Positions 35,395 through 44,109 of a DNA stretch of 64,000 nucleotides are shown piece by piece. Position 1 is the stretch's first letter; every line of letters begins with the position of its first letter. The translations under genes were made by a program, and so were the position numbers. The stretch spans positions 356,912-420,911 of the forward strand of contig JAVKCD010000019.1 in assembly GCA_040222855.1 (NCBI GenBank), given 5' to 3'. Below the pieces are notes generated by a model that saw nothing but the letters and a program-made list of their open reading frames with translations, was not told the origin of the DNA and ran no database searches. This DNA is from Phycisphaeraceae bacterium (GTDB lineage Bacteria; Planctomycetota; Phycisphaerae; Phycisphaerales; Phycisphaeraceae).

Positions 35395-36813
35395 CTAGTG
35401 AACCCGCTCTTTCACAGACTCAAGCTGAGCCTGGAAGCCTAACAGCCCCGCATTCCCCTCACTCTGATAACGCTTCACAACATTCTCAGCACCGAGCCAT
35501 TCATAAACGTCATCCTCAATCTGCTCCACCTCGGCCTTGAACTGCTCCAGACTGAGCTTGCGCAACTCACCCAGCCTCAACGCCTCGCACCGATGAACGA
35601 GTCGACCAACCATCTGATGCGCCGTGCGAAACGGAACCCCCTTCGTCACCAGATAGTCAGCCAGCGACGTGGCGTCGAGGTAACCACGACTCAGGGACGC
35701 CTCGATCCTCTCTTTCTGGAACGTCGTGCCCGCCACCATCTTCGCGGCCATCTCCAGGCAGTCGCACACATCATCGTAAGCCCGAAATACGTGCTTCTTA
35801 TCTTCCTGCAGGTCACGGTTGTAGGCGATCGGCAGACCCTTAAGCGTCGTGAGCAACGCCACGAGCGAGCCGTAAACCGCCCCACACTTGCCGCGCACCA
35901 GCTCCAGCATGTCCGGGTTCTGCTTCTGAGGCATCATCGATGAACCCGTCGTGTACGCATCGGCGAGCTTGATGAAACCAAACTCCGTCGAGGCATACAG
36001 GATCCACTGCTCCGCCCAACGCGACAGTGTCATCGCCGTCATCGACAAGGCATAGACAAAGTCAACAGCCACGTCTCGATTCGCGGTAGCGTCGATGCTG
36101 TTACCGGCGGTCTGTGGGAAATCGAGAAGCCGACTCGTCAACCCGCGATCTAGCGGAAGAGAAGAACCAGCCACCGCACCCGACCCGAGAGGGTTATCGC
36201 TCGTCGCCTCCGCGTTAAGAATCGCCAGACGCTGACCGCACCGCCTGATCGCCGAATGCCATGCAAAAATCTCGGCCCCAGCACAAACAGGCTGTGCCCG
36301 CTGAAGATGGGTGTAAGACGGCATCACAATCTCGCCGTCACGACTGGCGAGTGCAACATAGGCATCCTCGAGCCGCTGCATCAGCGGGATCACCCTCTGC
36401 TCCACCGCGTCCCGGACCCACAACTTCAGGTCCAGGGCCACCTGATCATTCCGTGACCGCCCGGTGTGCAGCTTGCGCCCCGGCTCGCCGATGCGCTCGA
36501 TCAGCGCTGCCTCGACGCACATATGGATGTCCTCAAGCTCATACGTAAACCCGGGCCAGCCTCGCCCTGTCTCGTCGATCTCACCCTCGATCTGGCGCAG
36601 GCCCTTTTCGATGGCCGAGAGATCCTCCGCGGCGATCAGCCCGACCTTCTTGAGCATCGTGGCGTGGGCGATCGAGCCGCTGATGTCCTGCTTGTACAGA
36701 CGCCAGTCGTAATCGATGGAAGAAACGAAGCGGGCCGCCAGCGGGTCGGTCTCGCTGCCGGACGACTTGGCGTGCTCCCAGGGCTTGGAGGTCGATGCTT
36801 TCGGGTTGCTCAT
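35395..36813 (-). CDS. argH: Argininosuccinate lyase (EC 4.3.2.1)
   Basis: Last step of arginine synthesis: argininosuccinate to arginine and fumarate. The 472 residues carry the fumarase/aspartase superfamily signature GSSMMPQKQNP (catalytic Ser loop), THLQRAQP (with the catalytic His) and RSRNDQVALD. The start is placed at 36813. A longer frame back to 36873 would include an intrinsic terminator hairpin and gives a non-conserved N-terminus. No other arginine gene is nearby; it is coupled to a downstream FHA histidine kinase gene, an unusual partnership. Confidence 0.95.
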   Translation of the reverse strand: MSNPKASTSKPWEHAKSSGSETDPLAARFVSSIDYDWRLYKQDISGSIAHATMLKKVGLIAAEDLSAIEKGLRQIEGEIDETGRGWPGFTYELEDIHMCVEAALIERIGEPGRKLHTGRSRNDQVALDLKLWVRDAVEQRVIPLMQRLEDAYVALASRDGEIVMPSYTHLQRAQPVCAGAEIFAWHSAIRRCGQRLAILNAEATSDNPLGSGAVAGSSLPLDRGLTSRLLDFPQTAGNSIDATANRDVAVDFVYALSMTAMTLSRWAEQWILYASTEFGFIKLADAYTTGSSMMPQKQNPDMLELVRGKCGAVYGSLVALLTTLKGLPIAYNRDLQEDKKHVFRAYDDVCDCLEMAAKMVAGTTFQKERIEASLSRGYLDATSLADYLVTKGVPFRTAHQMVGRLVHRCEALRLGELRKLSLEQFKAEVEQIEDDVYEWLGAENVVKRYQSEGNAGLLGFQAQLESVKERVH

Positions 36814-36841
36814 ATCGCTGAGTGTATCGGAGCCAGAAAAA

Positions 36842-36868
36842 AAGCCCACGGAACCGGTCCGTGGGCTT
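36842..36868 (-). terminator. Intrinsic terminator of the three-gene signalling operon
   Basis: AAGCCCACGGA and TCCGTGGGCTT form a perfect 11-bp stem around a five-base loop, and on the minus strand the stem is followed by a run of seven T. It lies 24 bp after the stop of the receiver-GAF gene and upstream of argH. Confidence 0.9.
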
Positions 36869-36891
36869 GTCATTTCGTCTCGATTCTCCCG

Positions 36892-38016
36892 CTAGAACGA
36901 GAAGGTCTCGTCGTCCTCGCCTTCGTAAGGCTCATCGCCCATGTGCCGGTGGTGGACGCGGATCACCTTCGCCAGCGACTCGCCCAGCAGCGGGCCGATC
37001 GCCTCGATCGTCTCCAGGATGCGGTCGTCAAAAGGCTCAGATCGCTCGCGGAACAGCACCAGCACCGCCAGCGTCTCGTCCTCGGCCCGACACGGCATGG
37101 CGACCAGCTCGGTCCCGCTAAGGAAGCTGCCGTCCTGACCGATCCACGAACCAATGGCCTGGTCATCCGTGAGATGAACAACTTCATCACGATCGCCTAG
37201 CGTCGGCGGGATCCTGTCTGCGATCAGGTCGAGGAGGATGTCGCCCGCCCCTTCGCCGGTGTCCGGGTTGATGTTCACATAACCGCCTAGCGAAAACTCA
37301 TCCGCCGACGACGGCAGATAGATCGCCGCGTTGGTCGGGCCGGACTTCTCGACCAGATGCTCGAGGGTTTTTCGGATCAGCCCTTCGAGATCGAGCTCCT
37401 CTTTGATGAGCGTGCCAAACTCGGTGCTCTGAACCATGTGCTGCATCTGCACAGCGAGCTCCTGATAGGCGGTCACAAGGTCGTTACACAGCACATCCAC
37501 CTGCTGACTGACCTCGATCCTGGCCTCGTTGAGCTTCTTGCACAGCTTGCGGAGACGGCGGATGCGCTCCGCACTCGCATGGTCGGGAGCCAGACGATCC
37601 AGAGCGCGCCGGATGGTCGCCTGATACGCCTTGGGCTTGGCCGACGGGTCAATCACATCCACGACGCCAGCCCGCAGCGCCGCGAGGGTCTGATCCGGAT
37701 CGTTCCCCGGACTCAGCAGAACCACTCGGGTCATCCGACGGTTTCGCGTCAGCTCCGCCGCCAGCTCGATGGCTGGCTCATCCTGCAAGTCGGCGGCGAG
37801 GAAAACCACCTCGTAACGCCCCTTGTCCAGAACCTGCCTGGCCTGCGCAGCCGTCACAGCCTGCTCAACCCGCATCGGTCGTCGATCCACGCTGGTGATG
37901 CCGGCAAGCGTCGGCCCGGCAACGGCCTGCGGTTCAACGACCAGCAACGAGACCGGTCGGGTTGGCACAGCGACATCAACGCCAGCCTGATTTCTGATGG
38001 TCGATCGTGTACTCAA
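36892..38016 (-). CDS. Degenerate-receiver / GAF protein
   Basis: A 374-residue protein with three parts. Residues about 20-140 have the alternating beta-alpha pattern of a receiver domain (VSLLVVEPQ, YEVVFLAADL, VVLLSPG, AGVVDVIDPSAKP), but the first acidic pair is a single Glu and the phosphoacceptor position aligns with Ala, so phosphorylation is doubtful. A coiled coil follows (about 140-205), then a GAF domain (about 215-350) and an acidic tail. The true start is not the longest one: that would run 280 bp into the upstream kinase gene. I use the TTG at 38016, preceded by a GGGGG stretch. It ends the operon. Confidence 0.75.
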   Translation of the reverse strand: MSTRSTIRNQAGVDVAVPTRPVSLLVVEPQAVAGPTLAGITSVDRRPMRVEQAVTAAQARQVLDKGRYEVVFLAADLQDEPAIELAAELTRNRRMTRVVLLSPGNDPDQTLAALRAGVVDVIDPSAKPKAYQATIRRALDRLAPDHASAERIRRLRKLCKKLNEARIEVSQQVDVLCNDLVTAYQELAVQMQHMVQSTEFGTLIKEELDLEGLIRKTLEHLVEKSGPTNAAIYLPSSADEFSLGGYVNINPDTGEGAGDILLDLIADRIPPTLGDRDEVVHLTDDQAIGSWIGQDGSFLSGTELVAMPCRAEDETLAVLVLFRERSEPFDDRILETIEAIGPLLGESLAKVIRVHHRHMGDEPYEGEDDETFSF

Positions 38017-38080
38017 GGAGACCCCCAAATCAGGTCCACCCGGCGCGGCATGCGACGGCGTTGAAGTACCGATCGACGGC

Positions 38081-40333
38081 TTAGAGACCTCGGTCAAGCG
38101 GAACTGTGACGGTCGCCGTCGTTCCGCGCCCCGGCGCGCTGTCAAGGACCAACCGACCGTCGTGACCGTTAATAAAGGTGCGAGCCCTCGAAAGCCCCAT
38201 CCCCACCCGTCTTCCCGAGGGCTTACGACTGAAGAACGGATCGAAGGCGTGCTCAAGCGTGTGCAGGTCCATGCCTGGGCCATCATCCTGCACGCGGACC
38301 TGCGCCCGACGCCCACCGGCAGCCAATTCCAATGACACCCGGACCGTGGAACTGGCGGGCGCTTCAAATGCATTCTGGATAACCTCGGTCAATGCCTGCC
38401 GGATCAGGTCGGCATCGATCGCCGCCTTGGGCAAGCCCTCCGGAATAATCAGCGTCAGCTCGACATCGTCCGCCAACTTCCCGGCTCGCTCTCGTGCATG
38501 GCCGGCGGCCTGCTGGATCACCTGACCCAGGTCTGATGCCGAGCGCGAGGGCACTGGCGGCCGCGCCATCAGGTGCAACCCCGAGATCAGATCGGTCAAC
38601 TTCTGAGCTTCCCGGACCATCAACTGAGCCGACTTCTGAGTCTCAGACCCTGGCTGAGACTTCATCGCCAGCAACTGCGCCCGACCGGAAATTACGGTCA
38701 GCGGATTATTCATCTCGTGCGCAGCGCCCGCCGTGACCTCCCCAAGCCGGGCGAGCGATCGCTGACGAATCAGCTCATCCTGCGCGTCGCTGAGCTGCGT
38801 GCTCACCCGAATCACCTCTTCACTAAGCTGCTGGCTGCGTTCCATCGCCGCAGACGCCGCGAGTGCATGAGCCCAGACCGACAACAAGCCCCCCCACGGA
38901 TCGCGCGCCGGCCATCGATCAGCCTCGACGATGAACCCCGCCCACGGCTCACGCGCACGTCCGATCACCAGCAACCGGTAACTCGGCTGGTCTTCGAGAG
39001 CCACGGCACGCACCAGCCAGGGCACCGCCTCGCACGCCGGCACGGCCCACATGCTGGCGATCGACTCATGGTCCAGATCATCAGGAGCCTCAACGCGTCC
39101 CGATGTCACCGGCTCGCCCTGCTCGTTGAACTGGAACCACGCACCATCCCAGAGGCCCCTGCGTTGCTCATCACCGGCAAACCAGGCGGCCCGAACCCGT
39201 CCGGACGACCACGCGGTGATCGATCCGCCAATCGCCGCGATGGTCTCTGTCAGACTCGCCTGAGGACTCAGCGAGTCCTGAAACGTACCGATCAGCTTGA
39301 TCGCCCGCTCAGCGAGCGGATTGCCCGTTGGCGGCGCCTTCTGACGACTCGACTTGGCCAGCGCACGGTTGGCTTGCCGAACCGCATCCAGCAGCAGCTC
39401 GATAGACGGCTTGCTACCCATACCAAGCGTCTGACCAAGCTCCTCAACCCGATGAATCACCCGGGGCGCGATCTTGTCGATCAGCTCGGTCCGGATATTG
39501 AGTTCTTCAGCGTACTCCGCGAGACGATTCCGGCGATGGTGATTCCCCGAGTTCCCCAGGTGCAGCGTGCGAACCGCCTCGTTAGCCAACGCAACCAAGG
39601 TGATCAGCGACCCCGATGGGCGCTCAGCGTGTCCCTCCGCCGGCATCCCGTGCAGCCAGATCACGTCACGCATCAGCTCCGGCAGACCCCAGCTCTCGGC
39701 CAGCCGCTTGCCCGCCGTGTGGTGATCCATCCCCAGGATCCGCGTCTCGATCTCGGCCAGCCCGCACTGATGCTCCTCAGCGACCCGCAGCACCCGGCCA
39801 TATGACTTAGGCAGAACGTAGTCCAGAGCGAGCTTGCCCAGGTCGTGCAGCAGCCCGCAGACAAAAGCGCGATCCCCACGCAGGTCTTTCCGGTCGGGAA
39901 ACAGCTCGGCGATCTGCTCCGCCATCACCGCAACGGCCAGGCTGTGAATCCACAACGCCTCGCGATCGAGCAGTTGCTCACCGTCGGCTCGCTCGGGCGC
40001 AGCTTGTTCAAAATATGCGCCGACCTGCAGCGAGAGCACGACGTTGCGCACCGTCGTGAAGCCCAGCAGCATCACCGCTTTGTCGATCGTCAGAACCTGC
40101 CCGCTGATGCCCTTCTCAGCGGTCCGGCACATCGAAAGGATACGCGAGGTCAGTGCCGGATCGGCCTTGACCAGCCGGATGACTTCCTGAGCATCAGCAT
40201 CGTCACGCGCCGTCAGGTCCAGCAGGCGCGTGGCGACCGCTGGCAGGGTCGGCAGCGTGTCCACACGACGGAGGATCAGCTCCACACGACGTGCGTCATC
40301 AAACTGGGCCGCCTTAGCGGGGGCCTCGGGCAT
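38081..40333 (-). CDS. HDOD-domain histidine kinase
   Basis: A 750-residue fusion. The N-terminal HDOD domain (about 15-215; LPTLPAVATRLLDL, LLGFTTVRNVVLSL, FVCGLLHDLGKLALD) resembles regulatory HD proteins; the sequence HDLGK retains the HD pair although most HDOD proteins have lost activity. A middle region (about 330-500) looks like a GAF-type sensor. The kinase follows: phosphoacceptor AAHEMNNPLTVISGRAQLL, N box VIQNAFEAP, G1 VQDDGPGMD, F/G2 FDPFFSRKPSGRRVGMGLS. No membrane segment. GGAGGGG stands just before the ATG. It is 36 bp after the HTH-receiver gene. Confidence 0.9.
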   Translation of the reverse strand: MPEAPAKAAQFDDARRVELILRRVDTLPTLPAVATRLLDLTARDDADAQEVIRLVKADPALTSRILSMCRTAEKGISGQVLTIDKAVMLLGFTTVRNVVLSLQVGAYFEQAAPERADGEQLLDREALWIHSLAVAVMAEQIAELFPDRKDLRGDRAFVCGLLHDLGKLALDYVLPKSYGRVLRVAEEHQCGLAEIETRILGMDHHTAGKRLAESWGLPELMRDVIWLHGMPAEGHAERPSGSLITLVALANEAVRTLHLGNSGNHHRRNRLAEYAEELNIRTELIDKIAPRVIHRVEELGQTLGMGSKPSIELLLDAVRQANRALAKSSRQKAPPTGNPLAERAIKLIGTFQDSLSPQASLTETIAAIGGSITAWSSGRVRAAWFAGDEQRRGLWDGAWFQFNEQGEPVTSGRVEAPDDLDHESIASMWAVPACEAVPWLVRAVALEDQPSYRLLVIGRAREPWAGFIVEADRWPARDPWGGLLSVWAHALAASAAMERSQQLSEEVIRVSTQLSDAQDELIRQRSLARLGEVTAGAAHEMNNPLTVISGRAQLLAMKSQPGSETQKSAQLMVREAQKLTDLISGLHLMARPPVPSRSASDLGQVIQQAAGHARERAGKLADDVELTLIIPEGLPKAAIDADLIRQALTEVIQNAFEAPASSTVRVSLELAAGGRRAQVRVQDDGPGMDLHTLEHAFDPFFSRKPSGRRVGMGLSRARTFINGHDGRLVLDSAPGRGTTATVTVPLDRGL

Positions 40334-40369
40334 AAACCCCTCCGTTGTGCTCGCAACGACGAACTAAAC

Positions 40370-40981
40370 TCAGCGAACCTCAACGAGTCCCAACAGCGAC
40401 TCAACCTTCTCGAGCAGGCGATCGGCCTGGAACGGCTTCTTAATAAAGTCGTCCGCGCCGTCATTGAGAAGACCATCGATCTCGTCCTGATTCACCACGC
40501 CCGAGATGATCACCACCTTCATGTGCGCTAACGCCTCGTTGCTGCGAACCGTGTGGCACACGACATTGCCGTTGACATCCGGGAGCATGTAGTCCAACAG
40601 CATCAGGTCGGGTCGGACCTGCTCGGTGAGAATGCCAGCGTCGTAGCCGGTCGATGCCGTCTTGAGGTCGATCCGTTCGTCCGCGCCAAGGATCTCGCGG
40701 AACAGCTCAAGGATCTGCGGGTCGTCATCGACAACAAGCACGGTCTTGCGGGCACGCTCGAACTCATCCGTGGGGATGTCGTTCTCTCGCATGAAACGCA
40801 GTAACTCTTCACGCGGGATCCTCCGAAAACGACTCCCCGGCACGCGGAAGCCGTTGAGACGCCCGCTGTCGAAGCAGCGGATGATCGTCTGCTGCGACAC
40901 CTTGCAGACAGTCGCGGCCTCACCTGTCGTAAAGACCTGTTTGCTCGCCAGTTCAGTCGTGGTCCCGTTGCGGTCATTCAT
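40370..40981 (-). CDS. Response regulator with N-terminal helix-turn-helix and C-terminal receiver
   Basis: A 203-residue regulator whose order is the reverse of the usual one. Residues about 14-66 form an excisionase/MerR-like helix-turn-helix (FTTGEAATVCKVSQQTIIRC then RLNGFRVPGSRFRRIP), and about 79-200 a complete receiver: VVDDDP acidic pocket, phosphoacceptor Asp in LLDYMLPDVNG, switch Ser in IISGVV, and Lys in IKKPF. It is likely the output of the HDOD kinase encoded directly downstream. The start at 40981 begins just before the DNA-binding domain; the longer frame adds an Arg/Gly-rich stretch with no similarity to it. Confidence 0.87.
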   Translation of the reverse strand: MNDRNGTTTELASKQVFTTGEAATVCKVSQQTIIRCFDSGRLNGFRVPGSRFRRIPREELLRFMRENDIPTDEFERARKTVLVVDDDPQILELFREILGADERIDLKTASTGYDAGILTEQVRPDLMLLDYMLPDVNGNVVCHTVRSNEALAHMKVVIISGVVNQDEIDGLLNDGADDFIKKPFQADRLLEKVESLLGLVEVR

Positions 40982-41388
40982 ACCTGATGTCCCTAGCACG
41001 GAAGGATCCCCTTGCTGCCGTCCGGAAGCCGTGGGCTCCGGGCGTCGAATGGCGGTCTCGCGAGAAGGCAGACGACCCACTCGCTCCAGATTCCCGAATC
41101 GGGTTCAACTGCCCCGCACTTGACCCCCTCAGCCCGTCCCCGCCGGGTTCCCCCCGACTCGGGTCCGCGCCAGACCCGCGACCCGTTCCACCCGTCACAA
41201 ACCAACCCGAAACAGCACCCATGACGCTTGACTCCAATGGCCCTCCACCAAAGTCTGCCTCAAAAATACCCAAGTGCCTACAAACACCACGCTTAGACGA
41301 GGCCAACGCGTCATAACCCCAGCCCGAAACCGGGTTATCCCTCAGACAAAAAAGTGAAACAGGTCAAGCTGGAGAAGGCTTGTGAGCC
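40982..41388. other. Gene-free stretch with two identical-half palindromes
   Basis: No convincing gene: both overlapping ORFs here have shadow-like compositions. It holds the promoter region of the HTH-receiver operon (to its left) and the 3' side of the HNH gene (to its right). Two 11-bp palindromes of the form CCCGA-N-TCGGG lie at 41093-41103 and 41153-41163, exactly 60 bp apart. A 7-bp stem ATAACCC/GGGTTAT spans 41313-41338 without a following U-run on the minus strand. Confidence 0.6.
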
Positions 41389-42018
41389 TCAGCGCAGCTC
41401 AACCGACCAGTAGGCCTGGTCCAGGAACGCCCGCCAGCTGGCATACTTGTTGTGCCCCAGCCGGATGCTGATGACCGGGTTGCGGGTCGGCTTGACCGGC
41501 TTGCGGATCAGTTGCATGTTCGCCTGCCGGGGCGTGCGCCCCCCCTTGCGCGAGTTACACGCCACGCAGCAGCAGACCAGATTCTCCCAACTACTCCCCC
41601 CGCCTTGGGCTCGGGGCAGGATGTGATCGAGGCTCAGCTCCGAGGTCGGAAAGTGCTGCCCGCAGTATTGACAGAGGTTTCGGTCCCGCGCGAAAATATT
41701 ACGCCGATTGAGTTTCACGGCCTGATTCGGCAGCTTGTCGTAGCCCAGGAGCCGGATCACCTTCGGCACCGCCAGTTGCATCCGGACCGTGCGGATCCAC
41801 TCGTAGGCGTCCTCCTCAGACCCGATCTGGTCGTGAAACGCCGAAAGGTCCGCCCAGCTATCAAAGTCATGAGCCGTGTACGACCCGTCATCAACCCGGA
41901 CGACCTCAGCGAGATTTCGCACCAGCAGCGAGAACGCCCGCCGCGCATCCACCACCCGAACGGCCATCCAGAGCCGATTCAGCACGAGCACATGACTATC
42001 GAGAGCGGTAGCAGTCAA
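41389..42018 (-). CDS. HNH endonuclease family protein
   Basis: A 209-residue protein with a C-terminal HNH nuclease domain: two zinc cysteine pairs (CQYCG and the later CVACNSRKG), the central SLDHILPRAQGG, and an ENLV strand. The N-terminal half opens HVLVLNRLWMAVRVVDARRAF and is shared by a widespread bacterial family whose function is uncertain (nicking or repair nuclease). The TTG start at 42018 has a perfect AGGAGG five bases upstream. The longest frame (to 42138) lacks such a signal. No phage or restriction genes are near. Confidence 0.88.
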   Translation of the reverse strand: MTATALDSHVLVLNRLWMAVRVVDARRAFSLLVRNLAEVVRVDDGSYTAHDFDSWADLSAFHDQIGSEEDAYEWIRTVRMQLAVPKVIRLLGYDKLPNQAVKLNRRNIFARDRNLCQYCGQHFPTSELSLDHILPRAQGGGSSWENLVCCCVACNSRKGGRTPRQANMQLIRKPVKPTRNPVISIRLGHNKYASWRAFLDQAYWSVELR

Positions 42019-42201
42019 ACGAGCCTCCTGCTCCGTGAAACAACCGACCCAAGCGTGGGCTGATGAAGCGTAACCCTCGATCCGGCCAGAATCAACGTGA
42101 AGATTCCGTTCAGACCCTAGAAAATGACCCCCGATCACTCAAAAGCGCCCGCTTAGTTGACGCCTCGGCCTTCGTCGATGTAAAAGGTTTGGTTCCCCAT
42201 T

Positions 42202-42284
42202 GGGCGAATGCCAGAGTGGCCAATTGGGACGGGCTGTAAACCCGTTGGCGTAAGCCTACGTAGGTTCGAATCCTACTTCGCCCA
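42202..42284 (+). tRNA. tRNA-Tyr (anticodon GTA)
   Basis: The acceptor stem GGGCGAA pairs with TTCGCCC, the anticodon stem ACGGG/CCCGT holds the loop CTGTAAA (anticodon GTA), and the T arm is GTAGG-TTCGAAT-CCTAC. The long variable arm between them is expected of a class II bacterial tRNA-Tyr. The discriminator is A and the CCA end is not encoded. A TTTT tract follows. Confidence 0.95.
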
Positions 42285-42324
42285 TTTTCACACCCCTTCC
42301 CCCCGCCTCCTCGCCTCACCCGGT

Positions 42325-43758
42325 TCAAGACAGGGCGCCACGCACGCGATCCATGAACTGCCGGGGTGTGATCTCCTCCGCCGTGCTGGGGTATCGCGAT
42401 GGCTTGCCCTCTCTGAGCAATCGAGGCACGCGCTTGCACGCCGTGACCACGGTCGAGTGATTCTCCTTGCCCATCGCACTGGCGATCTCGGGATAGCTCA
42501 GCGTGGTCATCTCCCGGACCAGCGCGATACAAACCGACCGGGCGATCACCACCGCCGGCTTACGGCTGCTGCTGACGATCTGCGCCCTCGTGATCCCCGA
42601 GACCTTCTCCACCTCAGCGACAATCTCGTCAAAACGCACCGGTCGTTTCCTTGTGTTCATTCGCTCATCGGACAAAGCTCGATCAATGATCGCCCCATCA
42701 ACCCCGCCCCCAACCGGTTCGTGGCGGAGCGCCGCGATCATCAGCGTCGCCTGAACCTTCCGCAGCAACCCCTCCAGGTCTCGGACCGAGCCGTTCCACC
42801 GCTCAAGCAGCCGCGAGACCGCTTCATCCGTCAGCCGAAGGTCGAGTCGCTCGGCGAGACGGCCGATCAGCCTGGCTCTCGTGCTGTCATCCGGCGGCAT
42901 CACCTGCGCGACCAGACCCCGCACACACCGGCTGCGCAACGCTTCGCTAAACCGATGAATCGTCCGCGGATGGCTGTCGCTGGCCATGATCACGCGTGCT
43001 CCGGCTAGCTCAATCTGCTCGAAACTGTGCAGAAACTCCTCCTGCGTCGCCTGCTTGTCAGCAAGAAAGTGCACGTCATCGATCGCCAGCAGCGTCAGCC
43101 TCCGGATCCTTTTTCGAAAAGCATCGATCTTGTTCGACCGGATCGCCGTGATGAACTCGTTGGTGAACTGCTCACCGGTCGTATAGACGACCGACGCCCC
43201 GGGATCGAGCTCCAGCACCCGCTGACAGATCCCCTGCAACAGGTGTGTCTTGCCCAGCCCACAGCTCCCGTGGACGAACAGCGGGCCGAACTCGTTGCCC
43301 TCGGCCTCGGCCAAGCGAGTCGCTGCGGCGTACGCCAGCTCGTTCGAAGGCCCGACGATGAACTGATCCAGACGATGGCGAAGCACAGGGCCACGAGAGA
43401 CCGGCCGCGCCGGAGTCTTGCCTCCAGCCGCTGCCCGCTCCGCCTGTGGCGGACGCGCCATATCACTCGATGACGTCTCGGTGCGGAACCGATCGCTGTC
43501 CACCGGAACATCAACGGACGCTTCCGGACCGACCACCTCGCTCACAATCCGATCCAGCGTGCCGCTGAAGTTCTGCCGGATCCAGTCCGCGGCAAAACGA
43601 TGGGGCGCGTAGACCCGAACCTGGTTGTTCTCGGGATGGAAGGCGAAGCGTTCCTCGCCCTCGAACCACATCGTGAACTTCCGGGGCCCCACTTCCTCGG
43701 CCAGCAGGGAAGCGATGCGCGCGGGGATATCGATGGCAACTGTGTCAGTCGCGGTCAA
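42325..43758 (-). CDS. dnaA: Chromosomal replication initiator DnaA
   Basis: Initiator ATPase that binds DnaA boxes at oriC and opens the duplex. The 477 residues show domain I (about 8-80), a linker, the AAA+ core with Walker A HGSCGLGKTHL and Walker B LLAIDDVHF, sensor regions, and domain IV whose signature runs from REMTTLSYPEIA to KENHSTVVTACKRV. The start is TTG at 43758 with GAGG five bases upstream; that SD lies in a perfect dyad. rpmH, dnaN and recF are not adjacent. It is transcribed away from the gene-free region that follows. Confidence 0.96.
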   Translation of the reverse strand: MTATDTVAIDIPARIASLLAEEVGPRKFTMWFEGEERFAFHPENNQVRVYAPHRFAADWIRQNFSGTLDRIVSEVVGPEASVDVPVDSDRFRTETSSSDMARPPQAERAAAGGKTPARPVSRGPVLRHRLDQFIVGPSNELAYAAATRLAEAEGNEFGPLFVHGSCGLGKTHLLQGICQRVLELDPGASVVYTTGEQFTNEFITAIRSNKIDAFRKRIRRLTLLAIDDVHFLADKQATQEEFLHSFEQIELAGARVIMASDSHPRTIHRFSEALRSRCVRGLVAQVMPPDDSTRARLIGRLAERLDLRLTDEAVSRLLERWNGSVRDLEGLLRKVQATLMIAALRHEPVGGGVDGAIIDRALSDERMNTRKRPVRFDEIVAEVEKVSGITRAQIVSSSRKPAVVIARSVCIALVREMTTLSYPEIASAMGKENHSTVVTACKRVPRLLREGKPSRYPSTAEEITPRQFMDRVRGALS

Positions 43759-43766
43759 GGTGGTGT

Positions 43767-43780
43767 CCTCAGCTCTGAGG
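43767..43780. promoter_or_regulatory. Dyad overlapping the dnaA ribosome-binding site
   Basis: CCTCAG-CT-CTGAGG is a perfect 6-bp inverted repeat with a two-base centre. On the minus strand its second half supplies the GAGG Shine-Dalgarno of dnaA, five bases before the TTG start, so the mRNA could hide its own RBS, or a protein could bind there. Confidence 0.4.
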
Positions 43781-44109
43781 CGGGGCTAACAGCGTGCCCG
43801 CGCCGGACCAGCCCGGCTTACGCCGTGCCTCCAGGCACCCGTACACAACATACGAGTGCGCTCCGTCGAGCCGGGTCCGTCCGGCGAGTGCTCCGAGGCC
43901 ATGAATCGTGCGTTGTTCCGGGCCACATGGGCTCGCACAACGTTCGGCCTGTTAGGCGTTGACCCTCAAGAATGGGTCACGCGTCCATCCGCGACGCGGG
44001 GCCCAACATAGGCAAGCCCAATCAGACCATCAAGCGATGCGCAGCGTCCATTCCGCGTCTGCGCACCCAGCGCCTTGATTCATCAAGGCTTATTGACTTG
44101 ATTTTTCTT

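Noticed and set aside
33841-35442. A 533-residue + strand frame across the FHA histidine kinase
   Set aside because: Its protein is almost all Arg, His, Leu and Gln, typical of a shadow frame opposite a GC-rich gene.
36814-36873. Upstream extension of argH
   Set aside because: It would translate through an intrinsic terminator and add residues not present in the family.
38017-38373. N-terminal extension of the receiver-GAF protein
   Set aside because: It overlaps the end of the HDOD kinase and has no domain-like composition; the TTG at 38016 fits.
41313-41338. ATAACCC/GGGTTAT stem as terminator of the HNH gene
   Set aside because: On the minus strand no U-run follows the stem; the run of T lies before it.
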